Source: Astropecten irregularis (taxonomy: Eukaryota; Echinodermata; Asteroidea; Paxillosida; Astropectinidae). From it: a DNA stretch of 64,000 nucleotides. The stretch is from positions 3,844,001 to 3,908,000 of the forward strand of contig OZ020263.1 in assembly GCA_963971285.1 (NCBI GenBank). Direction: 5' to 3'. The notes under the pieces were generated by a model. It did no database searches and was not told the origin of the DNA. It saw only the letters and a program-made list of their open reading frames with translations. A program made the translations under genes and the position numbers. Shown here piece by piece: positions 1 to 12,200 of this stretch (the stretch's first letter is position 1; the number at the start of each line of letters is the position of its first letter).

Positions 1-1174
1 CTGTTTGGACTGTGACAAGTGGGAATTCTGAAGAGGATTTATGTGTTAATTATTCAGTTATTATTTTAGTTAATCAGAAAAACATTTTCACATTCCTTAA
101 CCCATTCACATCTCAATGTTTGTTCATTCACATTTCACTCTTTCAACCAATTTTAGAAATTGTTGAAGCGCGTATGCCACGCAATGCTTTTGTTTAGTTT
201 GGAAATACACATTATCTGTATCATTCTGTCAATGCTTTTGAAGCAAGCTGGTTACATTGTATATTGGGCCTATTCAGTACAAGTCCACTTTTGTTGAAAT
301 ATTTTATGTCCAAAAATAACAAAATTGCAATAGTCTGTTTATCCAGCTTTGTGACAATTTTTCTGAATGTAAACGAGACACTTCTGCTCTATATGATACA
401 CCAGTAAGCTCCCTAATTCTCTTAAAACATGACATTTCAATATTACGTACGATAAAATATGCCAATTAAATTTCAAAGAAAATGAAATATATATCATGCA
501 ATCCTATCTAATATATTACTTGAAATATAATAAGATCAAAATTTCAATAAATCATTTTATATTACCTCACCAATTATACCATCATTTTGATTCTAATTGC
601 CTTTGACCAAAAAATAATGTAACAATAAATAAACCATTCATTTAATTCATTCTTGTCTCTGTTTCGCAGAAGCTTCGATCAATTTACATTCAGGTTCATG
701 TATTAAAAGACGAATTTAAATGTCTGGTGAAATGATGTGTGATGGTCTTACGTCTTCATTGCACTGATATTACAAACATGTTTCTAATTTGTCATGATTT
801 GTCATGATTCGTTTGCGTCCAATCATTTAAATGTTCGCGAATTGAAATTTACACATCTTTTTAATCAAACCAGTGACGTATTGTGCAAATGACGTCACAA
901 AGTTGAGTGCCCACAATGGGTAAAATAACACCGAGACAAAGTGTCAATTGAAATATTTATGTCAAAAACACAATTTGAGGATAATCTACCGAACGAATAT
1001 ATATGATTTCAAGTTTCTTCATGTAACTATCATTGCAAACCAAACGTCTGTCACTTTGCATGGTTTAAAGAGGTTTAGTGTGAACCAATCAGATTTCATA
1101 ATTTCAACCAATCACATTAGTGGTCGAAAAGCTTATGTCACATGGATCATTCTGTCACAGCTAGGCCAGCTGAA

Positions 1175-1312
1175 GGTCGATTTCACGAAGCCCTACGATC
1201 GATCGTAACTCGAGTTACGAAGGATAATCCATCGTATCCTACCTAGTGCTGTAATGCATCGTAAGTCCTAAGATTGATAGTAAGTTACGATGAGTTTGGT
1301 GAAATCGACCCC
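1175..1312. mobile_element. Palindromic MITE (GGTCGATTTCACGAA)
   Basis: About 138 bases running from GGTCGATTTCACGAAGCCCT to GGTGAAATCGACC, with ACGATCGATCGTAACTC inside. A second copy lies at 32014-32148 in the other orientation. Confidence 0.8.
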
Positions 1313-1928
1313 AGGTTACATTGTACATTGGACCCATTCATTACAAGCCCACTTTAGTAACATGATTTTCCATTAGAAATGACATCCAACAAGTCTGTCT
1401 ACCCATCATTGTGACCATTTGCTGAATGTAAACGAGACACTTCTGCTCTATGATTCCCCAACACTCAAATTCTCCTAAAACAGAGAATTACAATTACATT
1501 AATGATAAATTATGCTAAACTAAAATTTAATATAAGATCAAATAAATTATGGATTATAATCAAATAAATGAGTTAAAATTCAATAAGCGGATAAAATTGA
1601 GAATGTATACTTTTTAAAACTTGATTATGATTGTTTCTGACGATCAAATGAATGTTACTTTTAACCTTTCCATTAAGTCTTTCGTATCTTTGTATAATAA
1701 AGGCTTCAGTCAATTAATATAATGGGTTTTGTAAGGTCACATTTTATTTTCAGACTCTTCGTCAAAGGACGTATGACACGCATTGTTTTTTTAGGAGGAA
1801 TATACAATAATGGATCATTTTGTAACAGCTTAAATGTGAGGCAAGCTGCCTACATGTACATTGGCTCTTCGGTATCATTTGTTTGGCTGATATCATGTTT
1901 GGGGGCCTAGTACCAGCCTATTATTCAG

Positions 1929-2140
1929 TGGCCTATTTCATAGAACTGCTTAAGCACAACAATTTAGTTAAGCATGAAAAGTCTTCCTTGATAAAACAGG
2001 ATTCCCAACCCAATTTTCATGTGATGTTTACGGCTTTTGGCTTTTGAAGAGCATAACATTCACAAGGGGTTTGGCTGGCACACTTATCTACCAAGGTTTT
2101 TGGTGCCTAAGCAAATCTTTCTGCTTAAACAAATTCGTTA
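1929..2140 (+). mobile_element. GGGGCCAATTTCATAG-family MITE, decayed copy
   Basis: It begins GGCCTATTTCATAGAACTGC TTAAGC and shares the internal CAGGATTCCCAACC and TTTTTGGTGC motifs of the copies at 2257 and 36011. Confidence 0.7.
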
Positions 2141-2256
2141 TCTGTGGCGAGAGAGAGCAAATAAATTATCTTAAGATTGGTACATATGTGAGTCTGTATA
2201 CAATGTACTTATTGAGCAAATGTTAACATGAACATTCGCCAAAAGGAACATAGGCC

Positions 2257-2488
2257 GGGGGCCAATTTTATAAAGCTGCTTAAGCACCAACATTTGCTTA
2301 AGCACCAAAAACCCTTGGTAAATAAAATCAGTATGACAGACAAAGCTCCTAAGACAAACAATGGCCGAATACCAGTCAAAAGCAGTAAACATCACATGAA
2401 CATTTGGTTGGTAATCCTGTTTGGTCAAGGAGGACTTTTCATGCTTAAGCAAATATTGTGCTTAAGCAGCTTTGTGAAATTGACCCCT
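2257..2488 (+). mobile_element. GGGGCCAATTTCATAG-family MITE, full copy
   Basis: Terminal inverted repeats GGGGGCCAATTTTATAAAGC and GCTTTGTGAAATTGACCCC enclose two TGCTTAAGCA-type stems. About 230 bases, non-coding. Confidence 0.85.
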
Positions 2489-2869
2489 GTAGGATAAAAC
2501 TTATTTTCTTTTTGAACCTTTTCGTTATTTGGCTGAATCACACTTTCAATACCTGTAACTTATTTGAAGGGTGGAGTTTGACATCCTTAACCAATTTTTT
2601 TTTATTGATCTTGTATGCAACTATTGCTCAAGATTTGATCGTAATTTTTCTACATCACTTCCACACTACAAGCCTCAAAAATGAAAAGCATGCTCAAAAT
2701 AGCTAAAATTTATAATATTTGTAAATGTCAAATAACCAAGTCTATACAACTGTATTATTATTTCCACTTCACCCCAAATCAACAATTCCCCACAAGCTGA
2801 ATATATAATATATTAATCAATATTTTGTTCACCTTACAAATACCACAATTCAAATGAATAAATATTCAT

Positions 2870-3240
2870 CAATTAACATTAAGTCATTGAAAGTGAACAA
2901 TGACAATGGAGCGGGATTCGAACCAGGGACCCTCGGAATACCGTACCGGCCCTCTACCACTCCGTTGATGGTGTCCTTAATAGTCAATTATCTTTGTTTG
3001 TTTGGCAATCAAAAGCCATGAAACCACTCACACACGGCTATATCCCATTATCATTTAAAAGCCGTATCCTCTTTGAGTGATCCCCCGTGTAGTGTTTCTC
3101 AGGTTGCAGCATTGCGAATGCTACGCGTATCTTTAATGATCATTGAGCTGGACAGCTCAGTTGGTAGAGCGCTGGTACCGTATTCCGGTGGTCGCTGCTC
3201 CGAATCCCGCTACAGCAAATTTTTCTCGTGACTTCATTAA
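2870..3240. repeat. Two opposed tRNA-derived SINE fragments
   Basis: At 2905-2995 the unit is on the minus strand (CTGGTTCGAATCCCGCTCC). At 3140-3215 it is on the plus strand (GGACAGCTCAGTTGGTAGAG then TCCGAATCCCGC). Confidence 0.75.
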
Positions 3241-5202
3241 TATTCTTCATCTAACATCACTCTCACACTGCAAGTCTTTTGACTTGATTACAAACCCACT
3301 TTGGTAACAATTTTTTTCTGATTAGAGAAAAAAATAAACCGTCAGATTACCCATCTCTGTGACCCTTTGCTGAATGTAAACGAGCTACATTTGCTCTGCG
3401 ATACCCCAGTAATTACTCCAATTTAAATATCATAAGATGATACGATTGGGTCATTCCGTGTCAATTCAACACGCTTTGCAACCTGACTGTCACGGATTAA
3501 ATGAATGTTGGTATGCTAGTTGGACTTCCTAAGAAAACCCCAGAACCAACGTTTTGTTTAATGTGTTCCATTTTGTGTTCTTTTTTTTTTTTTAGATATT
3601 GGGTTAATGAACTTTGGACTAATTAGCACGACCTGCCACATTTAAACCATTCATTTCCCAAGACGTAAAGCACATACTGAGATAAACTGTGCACCAATGC
3701 TCTTGGAATGGCCTTCATTTTGTTTAATGACAAACAAAATTGTGGCATACCACAAAAACATGACGTTAAAGTATGACCTTTGACTTGAGAAAATGTGCTT
3801 TCCTTTTAAAAGAACATCTCCAGAAACATTCGGCATTTTTGAATGATTACAATAACGTTAGCTTTTTTCTCTGAGTCCTAAAGTATAAAAACTCAAAATT
3901 TTTGACAGAAAATGTAAGATTTAGCAGTAAAAAAGCGTGTCTCCTCAAAACGACCCAAGACCGTTGATTTATAAGCCCTGGTGACCATACATCCTGTATT
4001 TATTCTTAAATGTTTGAAAGTCTGCCAAAAAAAAAAAAAAAAAAAAAATTCGACCGACCGACCCAAAATGTTAATTTTTTTTAGGCCTAAATATCATAGT
4101 GTACGTATGCTTAGCCTAGGTGCCTGTATGGTAATGCATGTGCACAAGTTTCTAGTGTTTGGTTCTTGCCATGCAGCCAATTTTCAATAAGTCATAACTC
4201 GCAAACTTTAAGAGTGCCCATCACAAATCTTACTTATAGAATGTTGTTAAAATGACATTGGCAACATCTTTAGTGTTGTGTCACGTAGACAAGTAAGCTA
4301 AAGAAGTACAGCTATGCCTATTTATGACAGTCTATACAGGTTAGCCAGTCGTGTTTACTAACCTCGTCATCTTCATTCAATAAGAACTTGTATTGACACG
4401 AATTGACTCATATTATTGATTATAATCAAATAAATTTGTTACTGATGAGATTTTGAATAAATTATTCTATAGACGTCATAAATTATAGATACAGTTTTCA
4501 TTCTGATTACGTCCGAATAAATGAATGATAGTAATTGCCTTTCCTTTACTTCGTTCTTTTCTCTGTAAACCAAGGGCTCTGATTAAATATAATCAGGTTC
4601 ATGTAAGTTTACATTTATCTTAAAGACTCATTTGTATGTCTGGGGACATCGACATGTGATGATCTTACGTCTTCATTCCACTGATATTACAAACACGCTA
4701 CTAGATCTGGCATGATTTGTCATGATTCGTTCGAGCTCAATCAGTGAAATGTTTGGCGAAATCATTTTAATCTCTTGTCATATTCAAACCAATGACATAC
4801 ACTTCAAGACACTTTACTAATAAAGTGCGAGGTAATGCTAAGAAATGCTTTTAACGATATTAAGAATCAAATGAAATTTGTTTTGATATTTCCAAAGATT
4901 TTCCTTAATGTGTATTTTCAAACTTAGAATTACACATCGACCAAAAGTTTCTACCTTTGAAAAATTCATCACCATTATCTAAATAATGACTTTGTGTTCA
5001 AATCAAATATCGCTGCGTAACACGACGCTTCAGCCGATATCTCAGTTTGACGATGATGCTTTTCGAAATTAAATCATATTAATAACAAATTTTAATGTAC
5101 CTTGAAATTCCCAGCCGTCGGTAAAAGGGGAATGAAAAGCGAAAATAACATCCCGGCCAAATCGTGTGAGGGAAAATAAAGAATAAGGGCTATAGGCTAT
5201 AC

Positions 5203-5261
5203 GCCGTGCTACTGCCGTGCCGAACTCAAATAATTGTACATTTTCAAGTTTGGCACGGCAA
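5203..5261. repeat. Short inverted repeat (GCACGGCA type)
   Basis: GCCGTGCTACTGCCGTGCCG is mirrored by TTTGGCACGGCAATAGCACG GC. Related single arms lie at 5304-5315 and 38030-38072. Confidence 0.7.
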
Positions 5262-6053
5262 TAGCACGGCGTTTAGCGTGAATTTGGCTGGGCAAATTGA
5301 GTTCGGCACGGCAAGCTCTTTGGCTCGACAGGGTCTGCCGCGCTATCGGTATTCGGAACTGGCAGTGGTGCGACACTTTTAATTAAGCTCGGCAGAAACA
5401 AATATACGAGCAAGGAGTTAAATCTACATGAAATTGATGGGGAACCATAGAGGTAATAAAGAGAGTCTGAGAAATTGTCCACCGATCTGAAGCTCTAAAT
5501 AATCCCATCATTCTACCTTCAAACATTGCTCAGATTCTTACCACAAACTGATGATTAGAATTTAGAATATGTTTTGAAAGTCGATGTAAGCAAAACCAAC
5601 CCTAGAAAATGATAATTATTATAAAATCCGTTTAGCTTTCAGCTTCAATGTCCGTTGAAAATCCTTTTTTCCCCGAAGATGGTTGTCGATAAAATGTAAT
5701 TATTTTGTAAAAGATACATTTTGAAAGATGTTGAGAAACCTTATTTAAATCTATAAATCAACGATGGACTAAAATTAATGAATGTGACCAAAATAAATGG
5801 TCACAAACAAACCGATGATATCAAGTGGTGAAAAGCTTCAATGCATGAATGAACTGAATCAACTGTTACATGGTAAAGAGTATCTTATGAATAGCTTAAT
5901 ACGTGTCCAAATGAATGTATTAAATGAGTCAGATTCAGTGGGTTGCAGCGAATAAGGTTGGAAAATGTTGACGCATTTGAGAGGATTGTATACGTCGACT
6001 GAAATGTTCAAATGCTCAAATGCTCATACTCAGGCATAATGCATGTGGTCTCT

Positions 6054-6209
6054 TTACCTCAAGCGACATCCAAGTAGCTCAAAACGCAGACACATTAGAC
6101 TGCTGTCGGCAGCTTTTTGCATTGCTTGGATTCTTATCAAATGCGTCGAGGGGGTCTTCTTAAAGAGATGAATAACAGTCGAACCACGGTCTACGTTACC
6201 GCTGAATCT
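6054..6209 (-). CDS. F5/8C domain, last exon with stop
   Basis: It starts RFSGNVDRGS (family F.GN.D) and ends LRFELLGC, the classic C-terminal cysteine of an F5/8C domain, followed by RLR and a stop. The usual VRI.P strand appears as LIRIQAM. The stop overlaps a donor-like GAG|GTAAAG, which leaves a small doubt about whether this is the final exon. Confidence 0.75.
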   Translation of the reverse strand, partial: RFSGNVDRGSTVIHLFKKTPSTHLIRIQAMQKAADSSLMCLRFELLGCRLR

Positions 6210-9200
6210 CTGAGAAGACAGCAAAGAGGACATCATTTATGAAATGTTATTTACAACCTGCAAAACATGTATGAGGACAGTGAAGGACAATAATATTGAA
6301 GACGGGCAAATAGATTAGGAGCGAGGTAGCAAAAAAGAGGTGTAGGTTAAGTGATAGAGATGGTGTCATTCGCATTACCTTGTTTCCGTTGGTATCCGTG
6401 AGGTATGCATATTCGTCTCGTCTTTTAGACCAAAATAACACGTTGTACTCTGTCACACGATCGAAACTTCCTTTAAATCCTTGGGTGATGATGCCGGACA
6501 CCATTTGAACATGGATGTTCACTTGGATCCAGGGGGACGAGTCACTGATGTATTAAGCAGACATTCAACAACTATAATGTGGAAGCTATTTCGATATATT
6601 CTATGGTCTATGTAAAACTAAACCCTTTTTTGATATAGATTATTGTTTAAGGAACGGGAAGACTGTTATGGATCTACGGTGTACAAAGGAATTAAAGTAT
6701 AATGTATGGAGGAACGACCAAAATTAATTAGCAATGCGTATTGCGGAGGAATAAGTCTTCAGAGCATTGTGCATGCTGTGTCACCAGCGATCGAGTGACA
6801 AAAGAATTAGGAGTTCATTCAATGGACCTAGCCTATAAAGGACCTAGCCGGTCATAAGTACACACGAGCTAAATTCAACGTCCAGTAAGAGTTGCGTTAG
6901 GTCCAGAGTTTATAGGGCGATGGACAAATCCACATGTGTTTTTTTTCTGTCTCCCTAATATATATAGAAAGCAGATGGATCGAGTCACGGGCGCTGCTTG
7001 TGCCTGTTTTGTACCCGACAAGCAAACGTGGGTTCGTCAAAAACGTTCAATTTCCTTGGTACTGAAAATCAGATAACAACCACTTAGGTTACATTTTTTT
7101 TAACAATATGAAAATATTTTTCAAAGACATGGATAGAGCCCTCTGAAGGCATTAACATAATCTTTCATAAACTTAAGCCCAACCCTGGTTGAACATTAAT
7201 AAATTTTCGTGAAGACCTAAAGCCTGTCGCACACGAACGATGAGTGCGTACGCCAGTGTTGGAGTCGAGTCCTCGAATCCTAGTATACAGAGTACTCCGA
7301 GTGCTTCAACGTCCGAGTACTGGGCCGAGTCCGAGTACCAAAGTTTGTCTCACTGAAAGACGTTTGAAATTTGGCGAAACTCTTGTTTTACAATCCTTGC
7401 AAATGCCTCTGTGCTGCTTATCTCATGAGATACTAAACCCCCGATGATCTTCACACTCCCATTGTATAATAATTTATCGGAAATCGCCAACATAATCCAC
7501 CATGAAATTTGTAACAAAAATTAAATTTGCACTGCATTTAGGCTAAATGGTCGAGTACTCCCAAAATTCGAGTACATGGAGTCGAGTCCTGAGCAAGTAT
7601 ATTTATTTTTGAGTACTTTTAATCAAGTACAGGCCGAGTATTTACATGTACTCAAGTACGAGTACCCCGTACGCCAAGGTTCACGAATGAACTTTGGCGT
7701 ACGCACATGGCGCTCGATCGTGCGTGGCAGGTTTTGAATTAGGCCTATGATGTACAGGGTCAACATGAAGTCCAACGTAACGCCAGTGAGCAGAAAGACA
7801 TAGGCCTAAGCCCCGTCTTGGCAGCTGAAATTGTCCCAACAATTATGATGCTTGATGCATAACGCTGCAACATAATTATGATACAAGTTGTAGAAAATAC
7901 AATATCTTTTATATGAATAATACCTTGAATCAGCACACCAACCTCCGTCGAAGTTCAGTCGTGCTTCTGATGCATTGAATGTGAGATGTACACTCGATGC
8001 CTTGAATTTAGTTACTGGTACGATGTTTGGGTCTTCAATGCCCATGTGTTCATACAGCGTCCAGTTATCTGTACATACATCAATGTAAAATACCGCTGCA
8101 TTAGATTGAGGAATTTCATTCGTCAAACCCTATCACGTGCTCGCGTATAAAGCTGACGGCAAACATGTTATATGCATGGCCACTCGCCTCGTTCCCAAGA
8201 GTGTTAACCCGTTATTGTACGATGTAGTCCTGCGTAGGCCTGGGTAGGCCTACAAAAAAAAGGGGGGAACGAAGTTGCAGCATGGAGTTTTCGCTGGTAC
8301 TACGCGACGATGCATGCACTCTGCAATGTGGTGTGTAGGGAACACTTAAAACAAAACTTTAGGGTATTTCTTTAGCTACGACCCGTGCGCGTGGTTCAAT
8401 GAGTTTTCAGTCCATGATTTGGACAGCAAATCCAAAGGTTCTTCCGGAAGCCTATAAACAAACAAGGGAAAATATGACTAAACTCGTGGGAAGTATGGCA
8501 CCCGAGGTTTTCTTGTCAACCAAACTCCATTTTACCACCGCACACAATCCAACAACCGTTGAAATTGATTACACAGAGGGTAGTATTCTTCATGTCAGAC
8601 ACCAAGAAATATTTGTTAAATTGTGTGTCTTCCTCATTGCCAGATCTGCCAACAGGTTAGATATGTCATTTCACTCCGAATTTTAATTAAAATGTGTATT
8701 TCCTTGCACTAACAAAATGACTGATTTTCAGATCTTCGAACGAATGCAAAATAATGACACATTTCTAAGGCAGACATTTTATCCAAAGTAACAGCAGCAA
8801 CCTTTTGCAGCAGCAGCAGCACCACCACCACCACGGCATGCTGGGACAGTAAACGAAGGCTCCTGATTGGGTAAATTCTGCGCATGAGCAAAACGTTTGT
8901 TTTTTTTCTATTTATAGAAACGATATTTACAACTTTTGCTGGAGATATAGCAGGAGACACGGAGGAAACGGGAACCAGTCTATACTCATAACTGTATGAA
9001 TTCAAGGTATTCGGGTCTGGGAATCAGACTCCGCGAACCCTGTTGCATTATGAGAGCTCATTAACATACGAGTGGAGGAATTCTTACACTTTTCATGACC
9101 GGTCCCTACATTCGAGTGGCGTAGACGTCAGGAAACAACGATAGAGAACGGGAACCAGTCTAAGTACCCATCAACTGCGATACGCAATTGATCCCGTCTT

Positions 9201-12200
9201 CTCTGTTTGTAGTTTTTGAATGATCTCTGATGAGTAATTGCCTCGTTCTGATATCAGATCACAGCCGTACAGTGTTTAACTTACCTGTCCTCTGTCCGGA
9301 AGAATCAATCGATGTTACAGTGCAGTTAGTACCTCGATCAACTATTTTTTCGGCACATTTCGTACCAAAGGTGAATCTAGTAAGGTCCGTACGAATTATG
9401 ACACATGTGCCTGCGGAAAAGAAGAATCAGGATTAGTATTACATGTACATATATTACAATATACACCCATGTTGCATTTTACCATCCAAGGCAGCGTAAT
9501 AATATTTCAAACTATCGAAGCAAATTGAATAGCGGATGGCAACATCAGGAGAAAACTGGAACTTTTAGAATATTAGTAATTTATATTTGAATACAAATAA
9601 ACATTTTATTTGGCCGAATTGTTATTCTCGTATTATTAAAACCGGCGTGGATGTATCAGCGCACTAGCAGTGGGTATATAGCCATGTGTGCTGGTCAATT
9701 TTACAGTATTGTTCAAGCCACAGACACCAACCCCACCCTCAAAGACAGTCATTCAAACTCATTAATAGGCAAACGATACACGGCAGGGGTAGGTTCAATG
9801 AGTGTAAGGAGAAGAGCAAAATCATACATGTGACCGTGGAGAAACAGACCAAGAGAATAGTGATAGTTTCACCATAAAGAAAACAGGTTGATGTACATGT
9901 AGTTAATTAGAAAGAGTCATCTTGGTTTAAATCAAAGTGCTAAAACACGGAAAAGGTACAGGATGCCCTCTCGATGGTTTAAAGAGTTTTAAATAGTATA
10001 TTAAGTCTCAAATATTTTTAGGAGGAGTATATTTCTTAAGCTCAGAAAACTTTAAGAGGCATGATTTGGAGGGTCGAGGTCGAGGGATAGTGAGGGGAGA
10101 GGGGTGGGGAGAGGAAAAGGCAGACAGCAGTCCACGCCGGAGGGTTAGAATCCCACCGCGACGCCCCCAATATAGGCACGTTCACACACACCAAAAAACG
10201 CGAGTTTTGGGGTTGCGCTCCAAATCGCGACCCAAATACACGGGTTTACACTTCGGAGGCCATCTTAGCTTTTGATCGCAACTTCAAAAGGAGGCACTTT
10301 CACGCATGCGCACTTTTCGAAGTGTAAACCCGTGTATAGTTGTGTCCACACCGGCAAAAAAGCGCGACCCAAATCGCACTGGTACGATTTCTATCTAACT
10401 GCCTACGCAGTGAAGCGTGAAGTTGGCATACACGGGTTTACACTTCGGCGGCCATCTTAGCTTTTGATCGCAACTTCAAAACGAGGCACTGTCACGCATG
10501 CGCACATTTCGAAGTGTATTCATCCCGTGCTAAACTCGCAGGCCCGCCTTGCATGATGGGATATAAAAACAGGTATTTTTTGGTGCACCGTTCATACAAC
10601 AAAAAATCGCGACTATTAGTAAAAAGACGCACTATTAGTGCGATTTGAATCGCCAAATTGCGCTCCACATCGCGATTATTATGATTATAAAATAAAATAG
10701 TACCTTCGTTGTTCAGAAATACGCACAACAGGCATGGCGCATTAGGAGTGAGTATGTGCAACTTTTGTTTGTATATTATAGTCGTCCGTCTCACTCATGA
10801 AAAACAATATATCGACCGCCATATGTACTTGATATCCTTGGATAACTTTTTAAATTAAGTTATTGATTTGAAATTTCGTAAACTCTAAATATAGATGCAC
10901 ATATGTTGCACTTTCATAATAACCTGGACTGCTAACGGATTGATTTGGTGGCTGCCATGTAAAACTCCGAAAGTTTTCTTTTTAAGCCCTTAGAATAATC
11001 AGGGATTCTGCATGACATAATGAATTTCGAGAAATGTCCTGTTCTGAATACAAAACCAATCAGCCTCTATACTCAAGACATTGTGAATTTACGAAATCAG
11101 GGATTTACAATACGAGATTTCAGGATACCAATCCCGAAATCTAACTTCAAGCTAAGGCCCAGAACTCTCTCCTCTAAGCATTTTGCAAGTTGTTTGAAGA
11201 AAATCGGCCCAGGCGTTCCGAAGTTAGAGCAATTTAAAGCTGGAGTTCATAGGGAATCCCTTGTTGCCTAGCAACCGAAATTGATGTTAAGCACTTTAGC
11301 CATTTTTGCATAATTCATTGTTTTAAAACCCAATGCACCACAAAAGTATAATTTTGCAGATATGTTCATCTATAATGTATATTTTTTTGTTACAGGAGTA
11401 GCACAACCATCAAGAGTCTCCAAGCCAAAAAAAAAGCCTGAAAGCTAGTCGGTTTATTTTTTTTTTTTTAGAGTGATAGGATACGTACCAGCTTCGGGGA
11501 AGCAATCATCTAGGTTGCACATATCGTTCTCGACCGCTCCGCCCAAGCACGATTCAGTTTCACAGCTGCAAGCCCTGGTCCTCTGCCTCTCACCACCACC
11601 GCAGCTGGCGCTACAGGCAGACCAGCTACCCCATTGTCCCCACCCACACGGAACTGTAGAGACCGAAAAAGAGCAAGGGATTACCGAAAAACTACACAGT
11701 TTGTATGTTAATACCTTCAGGCTTGTTCCTCTACTGACCTGAGCCTCGAGCTGTAGGAATGCTGCAGACTTTCTAAACATACGAGACGGGTTGGGGCGGT
11801 GCCGAAGCTGTTCTCTCAACCAGGGAGAGATAAAAAAAAATGTACGTTGCAGAGTATAATACAGAAAAACAGAGTAAGGTCAAATTGTTAGCGTATACGC
11901 ATTTCCAGCCTCAACAAAAATTCGTCGCCGACCCCACGAACTGACACCCTCTGCATCAAATGTGTGCATTTTTTTCGAATTTCATTTTATTATCAATTTT
12001 TTTGGACAATTTGAGTGTATATCTGCCTGTATACCAATTTACAAGCCTTAAATTTTACCAAAACTTTGCTAATTATGCATCAATTTAAAGCTAAACAATT
12101 ACCCAAGTCATTTCACAATATGTTTATTTTAAATACCCAGATACACACGCATAGTACCAGGTCTGCTTATGATTTTCATATTCCTTATGTACGCCTGTCT

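Larger units (their letters stand above)
1..6053. other. Intergenic: no gene recognised
   Basis: This stretch is AT-rich and holds only MITE and SINE fragments, listed separately. A direct repeat links 40-470 to 1310-1480 and 3290-3430 (AATGTAAACGAGACACTTCT GCTCT and neighbours). None of the short open frames resembles a protein family. Confidence 0.6.

Noticed and set aside
9230-9436. Plus-strand 68-residue frame as a gene
   Set aside because: The minus strand has matching acceptor, donor and phase for the orphan exon here. The plus frame has no splice context.
11473-11742. Plus-strand frames over the TSP1 exons
   Set aside because: They are the antisense shadow of the TSP1 exons, which have the real domain pattern and splice sites on the minus strand.
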